Assembly (NCBI GenBank): GCA_013397455.1
Contig: VYZB01000214.1
Location: 1,253,238-1,317,237 of the forward strand
Length of the DNA: 64,000 bases
Direction: 5' to 3'
DNA from: Crotophaga sulcirostris
Taxonomy: Eukaryota; Chordata; Aves; Cuculiformes; Crotophagidae
Position 1 is the first letter of the stretch, and each line of letters starts with the position of its first letter. Positions 34,651-47,327 of the stretch are shown in pieces. The position numbers were made by a program, and so were the translations under genes. The notes under the pieces were generated by a model. The model was not told the DNA's origin and ran no database searches. It saw nothing but the letters and a program-made list of their open reading frames with translations.

Positions 34651-37600
34651 AGGATTTCCCTGTAGAGAATGCCAACCCTTGGAGCCTTCTGTCCTTCTTC
34701 CTCCTTCAGGAGTGTGCTCCACTGGCAGGAGAAAAGCACTCTCTTCATTGGTGTAACTGAGATGCCACAGTCAAGATTGCCATTGCAACACCTGAGATGA
34801 CTGTTCACAGTTGTGTGATGCTATTAACTTCACCCACTGGCTGGAAATGCTCTGGAGAGCTGTGCACAGATTGGGGTTTGGTGAATAAACATGACTGGAT
34901 TGTATGCTCAGTAATTTACCTGCCAACCAAACGCACTTGTTCCCAGCTCATTAATTACCTTATCAAAATTGGAATGGGTCTTTTGCATTTTAAATGCAGA
35001 TACAAACAGTCACAACACAGCCATATTTGCCTCTATTTGCCTCTGTGTGCTCAAAGTAGGTCTTGATTCTCATCAGCTGATCTAACCTAACCTTTCAGAT
35101 TCCTGGCTGAGATGGACATACATGGAGGAGAGACACTCTCATGCAGTCAGCATAGCACAGCCATGAAAACTGAGCCCCTGCTAAGCCAAACTCTATTAGC
35201 AGCAATGCTCTGGTTCACCCATTGCATTGACCTGAGCTGAGTCCCCCTGCACTCATGCTGGTGTAACTGGGAGCAGAATACAGCCCAGAGAGAGCAGTGC
35301 ATGCTCAGCCAAGGTCGTTGCTCAGTGACCGATCTTAACGTGGGATTTCTCGGTGCTTAGGGAGGCAGTCACATGTATGAATCAACGATGAATCTCCTTA
35401 TTCTTTAACCAAATTAGTGTCAAAGAAATTGGAGTTTGGGGGCCCTCTCCCAAGGTTTGCTACCCTCCTCATCTCTGCCTTTGTTTGATACATCAAGGGC
35501 AGAAATAGCAGACCTGAAGAAACAGGAAATTTTAACTACTCACCTTCTCACTCAGTTTTCCTTTCTTCCCCCCAAGGATAGTGTCTGGCACACCCTCCTC
35601 TTCATTTCTGTTTTATCTTCCTCTTTAGCTGTGGGAGGACAGATGCCCTTAGAAAGAATAAACAGGAAGGGCCAGACCTGCCTCTGGCATTCCGTGGAGT
35701 CAACAGTCGCAAATTCTGCCCCATGGCTGCATAACAACCCTTAAAACAGAAAAAACCAGCCACAAGCAGAGTGAGCTAAAATACCCTCTGAAGCCTGACT
35801 GCAGATCCGTAGGAAAAACCAAGGGATTTATGACAATTTTAATTCAGTTTTCCTGGGACCACAAGAAAGGGCTTTCCCTTTGGGGCCCAGCATGGCTGTC
35901 TTTTAGACCTACACTTAGAGCAGAAGTCTGGGAGAGTCCATTGTTCAGCCTTATCCTTCACTTTCTTCATGATCCAAACCCAACGAGGCAGCAGATGGAC
36001 ATCCCTTGTTTTGCAATGCAATGCACAGTTTGTGCAGACTACTCCAAGCAGAGTTCTGCTGCTGGGTGGTGGGACCATCCACTATTCAGCCAAGGTGAGG
36101 GACCATCCTCCGTACACCCTGGATGAGACTTTGGTGTTACAATCCAGTAGCATTCAGATCTGGGCCCGAGAGGTACCAGGTGTGGAGGGCTCGTGAGCAA
36201 ATGCCAGCCTTATGTCTGAAAAATGGTTCTGGTTAGGGACTGTTTTCAGTGAACCTAGGGCAGTTTGGTGGGTTTGGTGTAAATTTATGTCTCTGAGTCA
36301 TTTCAAGCAGTAACTATTTTGTATTTTTCTCCTTCCAGCTGCAGCTGGAGATGTTGGTTGAGCACTGTTGCACCAGGTGCTGTCAAACAAACCTGAAGAG
36401 TCGGCTCCTGCTTTGATGTGTGTACAATCTAAGCTGAGAAGATTCGTTCTTGAAAGGACTCAGACTCACTCAGCCCTGGGGGTATGACATGTCTCACACC
36501 ACCCCATGTCCATCCCTCCACATAGTTCTGCGCCTCCCAAGCTTCTGAAAACTGGCCAGACCTTCTGGTCTGTAAAAATACAGTCAAGCAGCTGCAGACA
36601 TGGGAAACCTACTGGGTCCTCAGACCAATTTTGGCTCTAATGACAACAGAAATGTCCCCCACAACATAAATGTCCAGAAAGCACACAGCACCTCCTCGAT
36701 ACCTACAGATGTGATCCAGCTCAGAGAATCATGTGAAAGCAAATGTCTCTGGTTTTGACCTTTGTACAATTTTTCTGTATGCAACTGGTGGAAGACCCTG
36801 TTGTGCTTACATGTGGTGACAAAGTGTGTGAGCATCACCTGAGTGCGTGGTGCGTGCAGGTGTGCTTCCTGTACCAAGGACTGATGAGGTTCTACATTCG
36901 TGAACCTTGCAGCATCCATTCAGCACTGCAAAGCAGTGATCTAATAAGGATCTTGAGTAGGAAGGTTACCATGTCTGTGTCTGCTATTAACATTTAGAAG
37001 GCAATCTCCTTAACACCATAAATGCTAACTACTCTGGCATGCCCTTGACAGGTATAATTGTCTGTCATTCTGTAAAAAATAATAGCCATCTGGCAGAAAG
37101 CACTGATGCTGTGAGAAGAAAAAGATGATGGGCACCAGCAAGAGACCAAAGCAAATCCCCCAGCACAGGTTACCTTGGGGCTGTTAGATTGCCTGGCAAT
37201 CTGCTCCTGTCCCTCTTTTCAGCTACCTTCGATGTCAGGGGAGGAGCATCTTGCAGTTTTTGCCTTACAGCCGGCACAAGCCCTATCTGAATTTATTGCA
37301 GACAAGGAAGCAGAAATACTTCTGCTTCACTGGAACTGACAAACATAAAAAAAGAGCTAGCCTGGTGGAGATCAAACCCATGGGCTGCATAAGAAAACTT
37401 GCTCAGTTTTTGAAAGAAGTGTATAACCCTGCTAATAGTATGCTGTATATCATCTGGTGCTTGCACGACCTTCCTGTTCTTCAGCATCTCTGGCTCTCCT
37501 CGTCATTACAGTTCTTGTAAAACATGGCACATTAAGTGTGAAGACCCACAGTCCTGGAAAGGAAATAGTCCTCATTATTCATAGAACCAGAGAACTATGG

Positions 37601-38008
37601 CAAGCCCAATGCAAGCTTCTCCTGGGGCATCTCTTGGCTTCAACCTTGATCCATAGAGCTCTTTCTCAGGGTAAAGAAAGAATCCAGCTCAGACAGGTTG
37701 TTTATTCACCAGCCTTTCTGATAAGACTGCTGAAAACACCTGTGGAAATTGTGGGTACTGGTAAGGTAAGATCATTTTCCAGCAGATACCAGACCAAGAC
37801 TTGCTGTACAGCAGCAGTCGAACCTGTTAGGAGTTGGCAGTGAACTGGAGTAATGCGCTCATTATCACCTGCAATGAGCATCAGCCTTTGCTGCAACCAG
37901 TGGGGGGAGGATGTGGAGGGAGGGAAATCCCATGGCCAAAGCCGTTCCGAGACTCTGAAGGAAACCAGGAATGCCTATAGCTTGGAAACAAACAGTTTTT
38001 CCAGAAGC
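34651..38008. other. Long unique stretch, no gene recognised
   Basis: About 3.4 kb. I see no transposon, RNA gene or convincing exon. The largest open frame (37457-37843, +, 128 codons) has no recognisable domain. Confidence 0.65.
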
Positions 38009-38290
38009 ACAGAATTGTTTAGGTTGGAAAAGATCTTTAAGATCACCAAGTCCAACCATAAACCTCACACTGCCAAGTCCACCGAAAAACTATGTCCCGA
38101 AGTATCACATCTGCACAGCTTTTAAATCCCTCCAGGGATGGCAACTCCACTGCCCTGGGCAGCCTGTTCCAGTGCTTGACAATCCTTTTCAAGAAGTAAT
38201 ATCTCCTGATCTCCAGTCTAAACCTCCCCTGATGCAACTTGAGGCCATTCCCTCTCATCCTATCACTTGTTCCTGAAGAGACCAACACCC
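38009..38290 (-). mobile_element. CR1 LINE fragment, second group
   Basis: About 280 bp on the - strand. The tail CACAGAATTG is followed by GTTTAGGTTGGAAAAGATCT, CACCAAGTCCAACCATAAAC and AACTTGAGGCCATTCCCTCT. It faces the 38970 copy of the same group, about 680 bp away in opposite orientation. Confidence 0.95.
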
Positions 38291-38969
38291 AAATTCCATG
38301 ACTCAAGATACACAAACAAGTGCAAATAATCTTCCAAAAGTCACTCACACTGAACAACCCCTTTTCTGAACTTTCCAACTAAGGTTACAGTTAGATTTGG
38401 TTTGATCTTTGCTGCTGGTTGTACCTTTGCAGCTTTAAAGAAGTGCTGAGTTCACTCATTCCAGTGATCGTGCACTGGCGCCATTTCACCTTCCTGTCCA
38501 TTTTTGAGGAAAATGTCTGTTCTCTGATTTACCTGAAATCTCCTTGTGGCTTTCGAATACCCCCGAGGGAAAAAAAAAAAAGAAGATGGTCTCTATTACA
38601 GTGAAACCTCCTGAGGATGCTTTGACTGCAGTTAATAATAACAACAACCACCAGAACAGCATAGAAGAATTTAGGGAGGACAAGGACACTTTTCACTCCT
38701 TGCTCTCAGAGAAGTTGATCTTGTCTTTAACCTCTGGATGGGCACACATGACTTACAGATTGAAGACATCTACTATGAGACAGCTGGATTCACATGGCTG
38801 AGCTGTCATCCACAACCTTCAAACAAAGCCACACCAAAGAGAAAGTGCTGCACCCCATGACCTGAAGGTAAAATCTGAAATCTCTGTGGAGTGAATCCAC
38901 TTTGGCAAACACACTGCAGCCAATGCCACCTGGAGGTGGGCCAGGCTTTAGGGTCACTTCAGTCATGCT
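38291..38969. other. Unique sequence between two inverted CR1 copies
   Basis: No gene is recognised. A 12-base A run lies near 38570-38582. This would be the loop if the flanking CR1 copies paired in RNA. Confidence 0.65.
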
Positions 38970-39293
38970 TTAGGGGTGACCTTATTGCTCTCTACAACTA
39001 CTTAAAAGGAGGCTGCAGTGAGGTGGGTGCTGGTGTCTTCTCCCAAGTAACAAGTGATAAGGTGAGAGGAAATGGCCTCAAGTTGCACCAGAGGAGGTTT
39101 AGATTGCACATTAGGAAAAATTTCTTCACTGAAAGAGTAGTGAAGCACTGGCAGAGGCTGCTCAGGGCAGTGGTGGAGGGCTTCAAAAATATGGGGCCCT
39201 GGCACTTAGGGACATGGTTTAGTAGGCACAGTGGGGATGAGCTGGAGGATCTCAGAGGTTTTTTACAACCTTAGCAATTCTATGATTCAATGA
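38970..39293 (+). mobile_element. CR1 LINE fragment, second group
   Basis: About 320 bp: GGTGACCTTATTGCTCTCTA, GGAAATGGCCTCAAGTTGCA, GAAGCACTGGCAGAGGCTGC, then a decayed 3' UTR and the tail CAATTCTATGATTCAATGAG. A deletion removes the 'tccccatccctggag' block near 39175. The ORF2 frame stays open up to the deletion. Confidence 0.94.
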
Positions 39294-41276
39294 GATCTCT
39301 CTTACACAATTGTACTTATTTTACGGGCACCAAGTCACTGCTAGGATCTGAGAATCATTTTATAAATGTCACATGATTTAATTTTACATTTTGTTAATCT
39401 GTAGACTAATTGTTCAGGACTGAGACTGTCACACAAGCATTTAAACAGATCAACCCTTTTCCAGCCTGCCCTCTGATAGGTGGTGCAGCTGATCTTAAAT
39501 GTCTCACACTAAAAGTCTCACAGGAGTATTTTCTCCAAAGATTTCATATTTAGACATTTGCTTCATCCTAAATTGGTTTCCCTGACCCCATTTAAGAGCT
39601 TTTTGAAGGACATTGACACTTGCTTTCAGATATTCATCTAATCCTTCTCCCACTTTGCATAAATCAGGAGTAACTGCACTAAAGTCTGACTCTTCCACAA
39701 GCATTAGCAAAACTGCTAAAATCCACCAAGATTTATTCAAACTCTGGCTTCAGTCGTAGCAATAAGTAACTTGGAGCATGGCAATTGCTCCTCACTTGAA
39801 GGACCGTGGCCATGGTATTTGCTCACCTGGGCCTTCCTGCCTGTCTGTTAAGGGCTGGGCTCACCCTGCAGTCTCCTGGAGGTCTATCCAATCCCTTGCC
39901 CCCTGCTCAGCCTCCTGTATCAGTAACGTGTGCCGTCATCTCAAAGAGCTTGCTCCTTGGTTACGTGGGGTTGTAATTGGCTGGTGGGATCCAGAGGAGC
40001 AGGCAGAGCAGCAGTAGCCTCTGTGACAGCTCAGGGACACAACAATGGATCAGAGACAGGAATCAGAGTCCATGATTTGGATTTGGGCAATGCTGGTTTC
40101 CAGAGATTCATCCAACCACAGCTCCATTACATGGTTTTTCACTACGTGCTGACTACATCTGTCTGCCTCGCCGTTTGGAGCATTGTCAAAATCCGTTGCT
40201 GAAAAGATTTGTTTTCAACACGCTGCCATTGCCAGGCTGGTTTTGTTGAGCTGTTTCTCCTGTGTAAGGCTGCCCCCATTGCTGGCTGCCACTGGAGTGA
40301 CACCACACAGGGGACCTCGCCATGCTAGATGAAGAGTAAAGTGAAGAACTGCAGGGCCAAATGTACCTCGTAATTGAATCCTGCTAAATTCACTGTTGTT
40401 ACCACGGTTTGATTCAGCCCATCAGCTCTACAGCCCAAAAGCACTAGGTGTTATCAAATGGCCTTTATCTGCTGGTAGTACTGGGAGTGGCCTCAGCTGT
40501 GTGTCCATCCTCCTGTTCAGCAGGAGCCTGATGCTTCCTGCATTGCCTCTCTTCCTCCATTGGCTTTGTCCAGCATTGGAGTCCACAGCACAGACTTCAT
40601 CTTTGTAACGCAGGGCCGTCCTTGTCTGATCGACCACGTGCCTGCGGGGTCCCACTGCTCCCACTCAACACAGCCACAATCTAATGCATTTAGACCAGTT
40701 CTCTTAGGAAAACTCCCTTCCCAGGGAGGTTTGTGTCCCTTAAAGTTTGTAATAACATTTAGTTCAGCAGACAGCACTGGTTGAATTGCAACTTAAATAG
40801 ATAATTAAACAGCAATCCATCCACAGCCCAATTTACACTGTTCCAAATGAGTACATCATGCCCAGCCCTACATTGTAGCATAGCCCTTATTTCCTAATGT
40901 GTGTAAACCCAGATCTATGACTCCTTCATGGTATCACCTATATCGAAACCATGATTTTTAAAAAAATCACCTTATACATTTGAACAAAAAAAGAGGAACA
41001 AAACCAAAATCTTTCCTGTTTACCACAATATCACATCTCTGCTCTGTGGCTCGGGGGAACTTGGGAGAACAGAAGCCTCACTGACCATATTCCAGGGTTG
41101 TAGAACATACATGGACATAACACAGCAGCACAGTCTCCTCAGAGCAATGCCTCTGATCTCTGTCAGCTTAGAAAAGCTGTCTGCACTGAGGAGGACTTTT
41201 CATCTGGGTTCCTTTGTGTTACTATTAGTTCCAGACTGACTCTAAACCAGCACACAGCTGGGGACAGTCCTGGAAG
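39294..41276. other. Unique non-coding sequence
   Basis: About 2 kb without a recognisable gene, RNA gene or transposon. Open frames on both strands around 39778-40784 have no recognisable product. Confidence 0.65.
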
Positions 41277-41392
41277 CCTCTTCCAGTGCTTCACCACTCT
41301 GTCAGTAAAGAAATGTTTTCATAACAACCAATCCAGACCTCTCCTGGCACAACTTGAGGCCATTTCCTCTTGCATAGTGCAAAGCAATAAAG
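41277..41392 (-). mobile_element. CR1 LINE fragment, internal piece, second group
   Basis: About 115 bp on the - strand, without a 3' tail: TTCCAGTGCTTCACCACTCT, CTCCTGGCACAACTTGAGGC and, after an internal deletion, a 'gtgcaaagcaataaag' stretch equivalent to 'gtagagagcaatgagg'. It is truncated at both ends. Confidence 0.85.
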
Positions 41393-41463
41393 AAACAGCA
41401 GAGCAAACCAGAGGTATGATCTCCTGTAGATATTCAGTGTATCCATGTAGATAGAAACACACA

Positions 41464-41572
41464 TATCCTGTCCTGTCCTGTCCTATCCTGTCCTATCCTG
41501 TCCTATCCTGTCATGTCCTATCCTATCCTATCCTGTCCTATCCTGTCCTATCCCATCTTATCTTGAGGCAGG
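41464..41572 (+). repeat. TCCTG/TCCTA pentanucleotide array
   Basis: About 21 pentamer units. Many are arranged as an alternating decamer TCCTGTCCTA, with a run of TCCTA near the centre and decay to TCCCATCTTATCTT at the right. The strand is almost pure pyrimidine except for the fifth base of each unit. Confidence 0.95.
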
Positions 41573-43832
41573 GATTCCACACCTTATGGAAATGAGTTTG
41601 GTGAGCTTCCTTATCCTTTCCTGGCAGGCATTTGTCTCCCATAAATAACCCCGCACCATTTAGCCTGGCAGCAAAGGCTACTCCAGCAAGGCTGGTGGAG
41701 ATGCAGGGAGCGCTGTGGGTGGGAGCACGCTGTGCTGGTGCATGTCCAGGGGGTCAGAATGGTGCTGTGGATCAGATGTGGGGTGCACTGGCAAAGCCCC
41801 ATGAGGATGAAGGCTGAGGTGTGCCAGGCAACACTGAGATGTACCTGGCTCCCTGCCCCAGTCTCAGTCAGTTTAACGAACACCAGATTCACACAAAGAT
41901 TCACACAAAGTGTGAATAGCAAATGGGGGGAGGGGGGAGGGAAATGCACTCAGGATAGAGAAACATGTGACAAAAGCTGCACATATTTTCATCAACCAAA
42001 GGCCAGGACATAATAATAATCACTTTCCCAGCCCAGAGGAGAAGGACAGGACCAAGGGTTTCTTTTCAGAGGAGCTCAGACAATAGTGACAAAGGGCCAC
42101 ACAAGGTCACTGACACTTCTGCAACTCATGTCAGCTGAAGAGTTGGTCCTGATCTGTCATCCCCCGGTTGATCACTGACAACTGAGACCACAAGGCACAA
42201 TCCAGCTTTGTGTTACCGAGCGGCAGAAACCCTCCTGCACTCAATGGGACTGCACAGCGTGGCGACAAATGAGAGAGCGAACTCTGCTGCATTCAAGTAC
42301 TGGGCTGCTTCGCTCCCTCTGCTCTGGTGACTTGCGGTGATTGTCACATTGCTCTGCCCCCACCCCTGTGCCTTCACCAGCCCTTCAGTTTATTTGCATA
42401 GCTGGGAAGTGGGAGAAATTCTGCAGTTGCTGAATGTTGACAATGTCCTAAAAAGTGCCATTAGCTGGCATGCAGGTTTCCCCTGTGTTCAGCAAGGGCT
42501 TTGGGGGTGTAGTGCTCAAGAGACACTTCTACAGCCCAAACTGAAAAATCAAAACAAGAAGGAGTAACTCTTAAAAGAAGTGACATGACTTTTCTATTTG
42601 GGTTCCCTGCCAAGTACACAGCAAAAATCATCTCTCTTTCTCAAGTCATTACCTGCCAGCTGGGCTTTGGTCCTGGAGCTCGACGCTCCCTTTGCTTCTT
42701 TCATTGCTGAGGTTTGTATCAAGATGGGACATCCCTGGTGCCACCTGTGCAGAGAGAAGGATGGAAGACCTGCAGGAGTATTTCACCAGCTGGGTGACAG
42801 CGAGCAAACTATCAGATGTGAGGTTTGCCATTTCTTCCTTCTCCCTTTTATAAGACTGCCTGAGGAGAGGGGGTGGAAATGATAGATGTAAGCCCAGGAT
42901 TGCATGAGTGGTGTGGAACCAGAGGTATAATCAGCTGACAGCACCTCAGCTGCCTGAGCTCCTAAATAAGAAAAGATGGGGCTTCAAAGACAGGAAGATA
43001 GGTGCAAACAGCCTTTGCCCATCTGCTGTTCCATTGCCACTGCTGGAAGACTGTCATTTTCTGCCTGGTGTGAAGGCCACCTCAACATGCACTGAGCTCC
43101 TAAGCAAGAAAATAAAGTGTTAGCAAGAATTTACCTTCCAGCACTGACTCTTTTCTAGGACAGAACAACACACTTCCAGAAGAAGAAAGTGGCTAGTGGA
43201 GTTTTCCAAACATACAAGGCCAGATCCTCACCTCTTACAATTCCCAGGAGAGCACAAAGCCGGAGGGTTTTGTATTTGCCCCAGCTGCACGTTTTGCTGG
43301 TGGTTTGGGAGATGGGGCAAAGACATGGTGAACCAGGGCCTGGGCCTCACCTGCTTGCTTCACTATTTCTTCCAGTTGATAAAACACATTGAGAAGTGAC
43401 TGTGAGAGGACCCTTCCCAATACCAGTGTCAAAGGCTCAATCTCCACATCAGGCTGCAGTAACCTAAAAAGTTCACGCACGACGGATGCTGTTCTCTTCA
43501 TGTGCATGGTCAATCTCCATTCTTACAGGTCTTTCATCAGAAATTCATTGTCAGAGCTCCCAACAGGACAGAGCAGCAGAGTGGACAAGAGCTGCCTGCA
43601 GTCTCGCTGGGAATAGGGGCTGGGCAGAAGACGACACTCCACCAGAAAAGGCAATGGAGCAGCAGATGGGCAAAGGCTGTTTGCACCTGTCTTCCTGTCT
43701 TTGAGGCCTCGTCATCTGAGTGTTACAAAGGACTATTGTTATTAACAATAAAGCTTTATGTCTGCTCAAGAGATGAGGTTGAGCTGGGGTGTGTGGCCAA
43801 CATTCTGAATCACCACAGCCATGCAGCCTATT
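41573..43832. other. Unique sequence
   Basis: No gene is recognised. GATTCACACAAA is duplicated in tandem at about 41887-41911, followed by a G-rich run (41925-41941). Positions 42210-42340 contain several isolated CpGs. Open frames up to 149 codons (43502-43951, +) run into the next CR1 and have no recognisable product. Confidence 0.6.
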
Positions 43833-43999
43833 GTAACAGGTTGCCCAAGGAAGTCATTGATACTCCATCCCTGGAGGTGTTCAAGGATGGGGCTTTGTGC
43901 ACCGTGACCCAGTGGGAGGTGTCCCATGGCAGAAGAGTTGGAACTGGATGAACTTTAAGGTCCCTTCCAACTCAAATCATTCCGTGATTCTGTGATTCC
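43833..43999 (+). mobile_element. CR1 LINE fragment, common group
   Basis: About 165 bp: GGTTGCCCAAGGAAGTCATT, CCCTGGAGGTGTTCAAGGAT, a short deletion after it, ACCCAGTGGGAGGTGTCCCA, and the tail TTCCGTGATTCTGTGATTCC. Confidence 0.94.
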
Positions 44000-45505
44000 A
44001 CGTTTGCACCCTCTCCCTTGAACAACCAGGATTGGATCCCACCTAAACCAGTTTTACAGCACATAACACCACTTATTACAGAGCCCTTACTTATGTCTCA
44101 GGTGCACCAAACCCTTTTTGCAAGAAAAATTGTGGTACCATTTTCCAAAGTGGCATAAATGTAAGTTGCATCCCATCCTGCCAGTCCCTCCATTTGCAGC
44201 CCTCAACTCCTCCCAGAAAGTGGTGGCTTATACAGTAATTCCTGGGATGAAAGCATCCAGCCTTTGTGCTCCCCATCAGCAACTTTCCAAAGTATGTGTC
44301 TGCCAGCTAAAGAAACACTTTAATGTTTGCAATGCAAGAAGAGCTGTTTATACCCCATTCTGATGCTGTGTTTCACTGGGGTGAGAGACAGCTCTGGGCA
44401 ATGAGGGATTAAGGGGGGTCCATTGTATCCTTTTCTGATGTTGCCCACCATTTGCTGCCATTTGCATACATCTGGTATTCAGGATCCGGGGGCATGGAAA
44501 CAGTCACCCCACCTGCTCGGTACCCAGGCATCACTGGACCAGGGATGGCTTTGAACAGGTTTTCGGGGGTGAAGATTGCACGTGGGGAGAAGGGTTGAGT
44601 GTGTGTCTGCATGAGGAAGGTAGGACAGAGGGGGAGCGGGAAGAGAAACAAGAGTAAACATGAATTGGGAGGATTTTCAAAGCCAACAGAGGGCCTCGAA
44701 AAGGACAGGCTTTGAATTCTGCATGTTCTTTTAACTCAGCCTCTGATTTGAAGAGGCCCCCAAAAGCCTGGTAAGCCTCATTGAACTTGAAAAGCTACAA
44801 GCTTCCTTTCTTCCCCATTTGCTTTGTCTTCTCTTATCTCATTCATTTGAGACATTGCTCCCACCCCAGTCCTTGCTGGAGAGAGGAGCCCCCAGCATCG
44901 CAGAGAAGCAACAATATCACATCGCTCCCAGAAAACCCCTGGACAATAGGCAGGAATGATTAGCGAGGTGCTGGAGTGACCCCGACACAACCTCAGATCC
45001 TGGCTAATCAGGAGGGAGCGGGTCTTTCCCCAGCAGGGCTGGGCAGAAGGACCTTACACCAAAGGGGGCTGCTAAACACCAGTCCACGAACCCCTTTCTG
45101 AGCCTTCCTGCAGAGAGGAGGACTTAGGGTTTTAAGGGAATATTTGTCCAAACTGGCAGACTGCAGTTAACCCCTCACAATGGCAGCCCCACGTGCCACA
45201 AGCTCTTTGGAAACGGGCAGGGTCTTACGGAGGTTCCAGCCACCCCCCAGTGCTGCAGCTCTGGAGGTTAATGGGACCAAAGTGGACAGGGAGTTGCATA
45301 ATTGCATCCTTTCTGTGGCTCTGCTGTGGGGTTTTACACAACTTTGCCTATTGCTATGATATCACATCCCTGTTCCCACCTCAATGAAAGCTTGAGGCTG
45401 TACTTACTGTGCACCAAGGAGCTGTTTGCAGCCCATGCCATGCACGGAACCAGTCAGGTCCAGGAGCCAGGAAGGACCTAGTAGGATTGCTCCACCACGT
45501 TGACG
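44000..45505. other. Unique sequence
   Basis: About 1.5 kb without a recognisable gene. Slightly GC-richer around 44990-45280. The right edge adjoins a candidate LTR. Confidence 0.65.
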
Positions 45506-45915
45506 TGAGGAAACAAACTCCATAACTTGCAGAGAGTTATAAAGCAGGTATGTTTATTGCGACATCGGGCACAGGTTGGATAATTCCAAAAAGCCCTGCG
45601 CGCCGATTCCTTGAGGAGCTTGGTATTTAAAGAGTACATCTATACATATGCATGGCATTATCGAAAAGGGAACAAATATTACAATTAGTCCGGGGAAATC
45701 ATTGATGTGAGCAGTCTTTCTCAACCTTGTTCTTTTCATTTCTTACTCTTCTTATCTTACCCAGTTTACACAATGTCCCCCCCATTCCCCGGGCTATGGG
45801 TTTGGCGTCAGCCTCCCCCTCCCTTTTTCCAGTCGTTGTCACTTTATGAATTCCTCTGCCTTCCTCCTTTCTGTGTTATCTCCATTATTCTTAGCTGTAA
45901 CATTGTGCTGTATCA
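45506..45915 (-). mobile_element. Candidate solitary LTR of an endogenous retrovirus
   Basis: Read on the - strand, the segment has the order of a retroviral LTR: a T/A-rich TTTAAATA promoter-like box (45631-45624), a GC-rich GGCGCGCAGGGC where transcription could start, a polyadenylation signal AATAAA (45558-45553) about 70 bp downstream, then a short U5-like tail. The proposed ends are TGA...TCA. Only a 3-bp ACG repeat flanks them, shorter than the usual 4-6 bp, so the borders are provisional. No primer-binding site, polypurine tract or gag/pol/env remnant lies beside it, which fits a solitary LTR. The family is not identified. Confidence 0.45.
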
Positions 45916-46837
45916 ACGTATCCATGTTAAAGGATGTATCAAGACCAGTTTGTGGGACCAACTGCTGTCTTCAGTGAGGACAAATGTGCATCCATTGGGT
46001 GAGACTTTGGTGTTTAATCTTACTGGGAAGGAGAGAGAAAACCTCCAGGCATCCCAACACACCTTATGGAGAATGTTAAGCTGCCAGTTATAAACAATCA
46101 CCCCGGTCCCTTTCATCCCCCAGTGCTGATTCTTCATAGCAGGCATTTGCAGTGAGAGCTTCCCCTGCAAGCTGCTATTAAAACCTAAAAGTTATAGCCA
46201 GGTGGACCTTTTCTGATGAATATTGCGCTAAAAGGCAGCTTCCTGCAGCACTTCTCCCACACTGTGAGTGGGGAGAGGGTGAAGGTTTGGAGACTCTCAA
46301 TAAACAAGTAAAAGCTGAGATATAATGAGAAAACCTTTTGTGACATAAGGACCTCTGCATGTCAAGTAAATTCATTATATACCAGCTTGAATGGCAATCC
46401 GACGGCCTCCAAGTGTCTAATGCAATTACCCTGAGATGGGAGAGATTGTACAGCTGTGCTTCCCTGCCAATAAAAGGGAGCAAAAGTAACAAAATGGGAT
46501 GAAACTGAGAGCTTTGCACCGGGCACAACAAACCTCACTGGAATTTGAGGGTTCGTGAAACTCTCTGAACTGATTTTGGAGTGCACGGGGTTCACAAAGT
46601 AGACAGAGTTCACAGGTTTTTCCTTGGAAATCTCAAACCGTGGGGTTTTCTTCCACTCCACTTCTATCACCTTCCATGGGGAGATTTCCCATTAAATACA
46701 GAGAAGGGGACAGCTCTGGTAAATTCAGCCTATTTACCCCAATGTATGCAAGTCCAGGGTGTATTTTTTTCATCTGTGTAACATTGCAGGGTGCTTCTCT
46801 TCTCCCAGCCCATGCAAGTGTGATAGCCAACTGATAG
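45916..46837. other. Unique sequence with an inverted repeat
   Basis: No gene is recognised. ATATAATGA (46320-46328) and TCATTATAT (46372-46380) form a perfect 9-bp inverted repeat with a 43-bp spacer that itself contains CCTT...AAGG. Confidence 0.6.
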
Positions 46838-47327
46838 CAGACCTCAAAGCCCATCCCAGTTCCAAACCCCCTGCCATGGGCAGGGACACCTCCCACTGGA
46901 TCAGGGGGCTCCAAGCCCCATCCAACCTGGCCTTGAACACCTCCAGGGATGGGGCAGCCACCACTGCTCTGGGAAACCTGGGCCAGGGCCTCCCGACCCT
47001 CACAGGAAAACATTTCTTCCCAACTTCTCATCTCAATCTCCCCTCTTTCAGCTCAAAACCCTTCCCCATCATCCTGTCCCTGCACTCCCTGATAAAGAAC
47101 CCCTCCCCAGCTTTCCTGGAGCCCCTTTCGGTACTGGGAGGCTGCTCTAAGGTCTCCTCGGAGCCTTCTCTTCTCCGGGCTGAACAACCCCAACTTTCTC
47201 AGCCTGTCCTCTTATGGGAGATGCTCCAGCCTTTCAATCATCTCTGTGACCTCCTCCGGACTTGCTCCAACAGATCCACGTCCTACTTGTGCTGAGGACT
47301 CCAGAACTGAATGCAGGGCTCCAGGTA
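46838..47327 (-). mobile_element. CR1 LINE fragment, common group, tail lost
   Basis: About 490 bp on the - strand. The octamer tail is missing or decayed. The body runs from AGACCTCAAAGCCCATCCCA through CCCCCTGCCATGGGCAGGGA and CCAACCTGGCCTTGAACACC to reverse-transcriptase sequence (GAGGACTCCAGAACTGAATG). The + strand frame at 46759-47295 is antisense to this copy. Confidence 0.95.

Noticed and set aside
41925..41941. G-rich run as a G-quadruplex
   Set aside because: G6-A-G6-A-G3 provides only three tracts of three or more G separated by loops, so it does not meet the four-tract rule.
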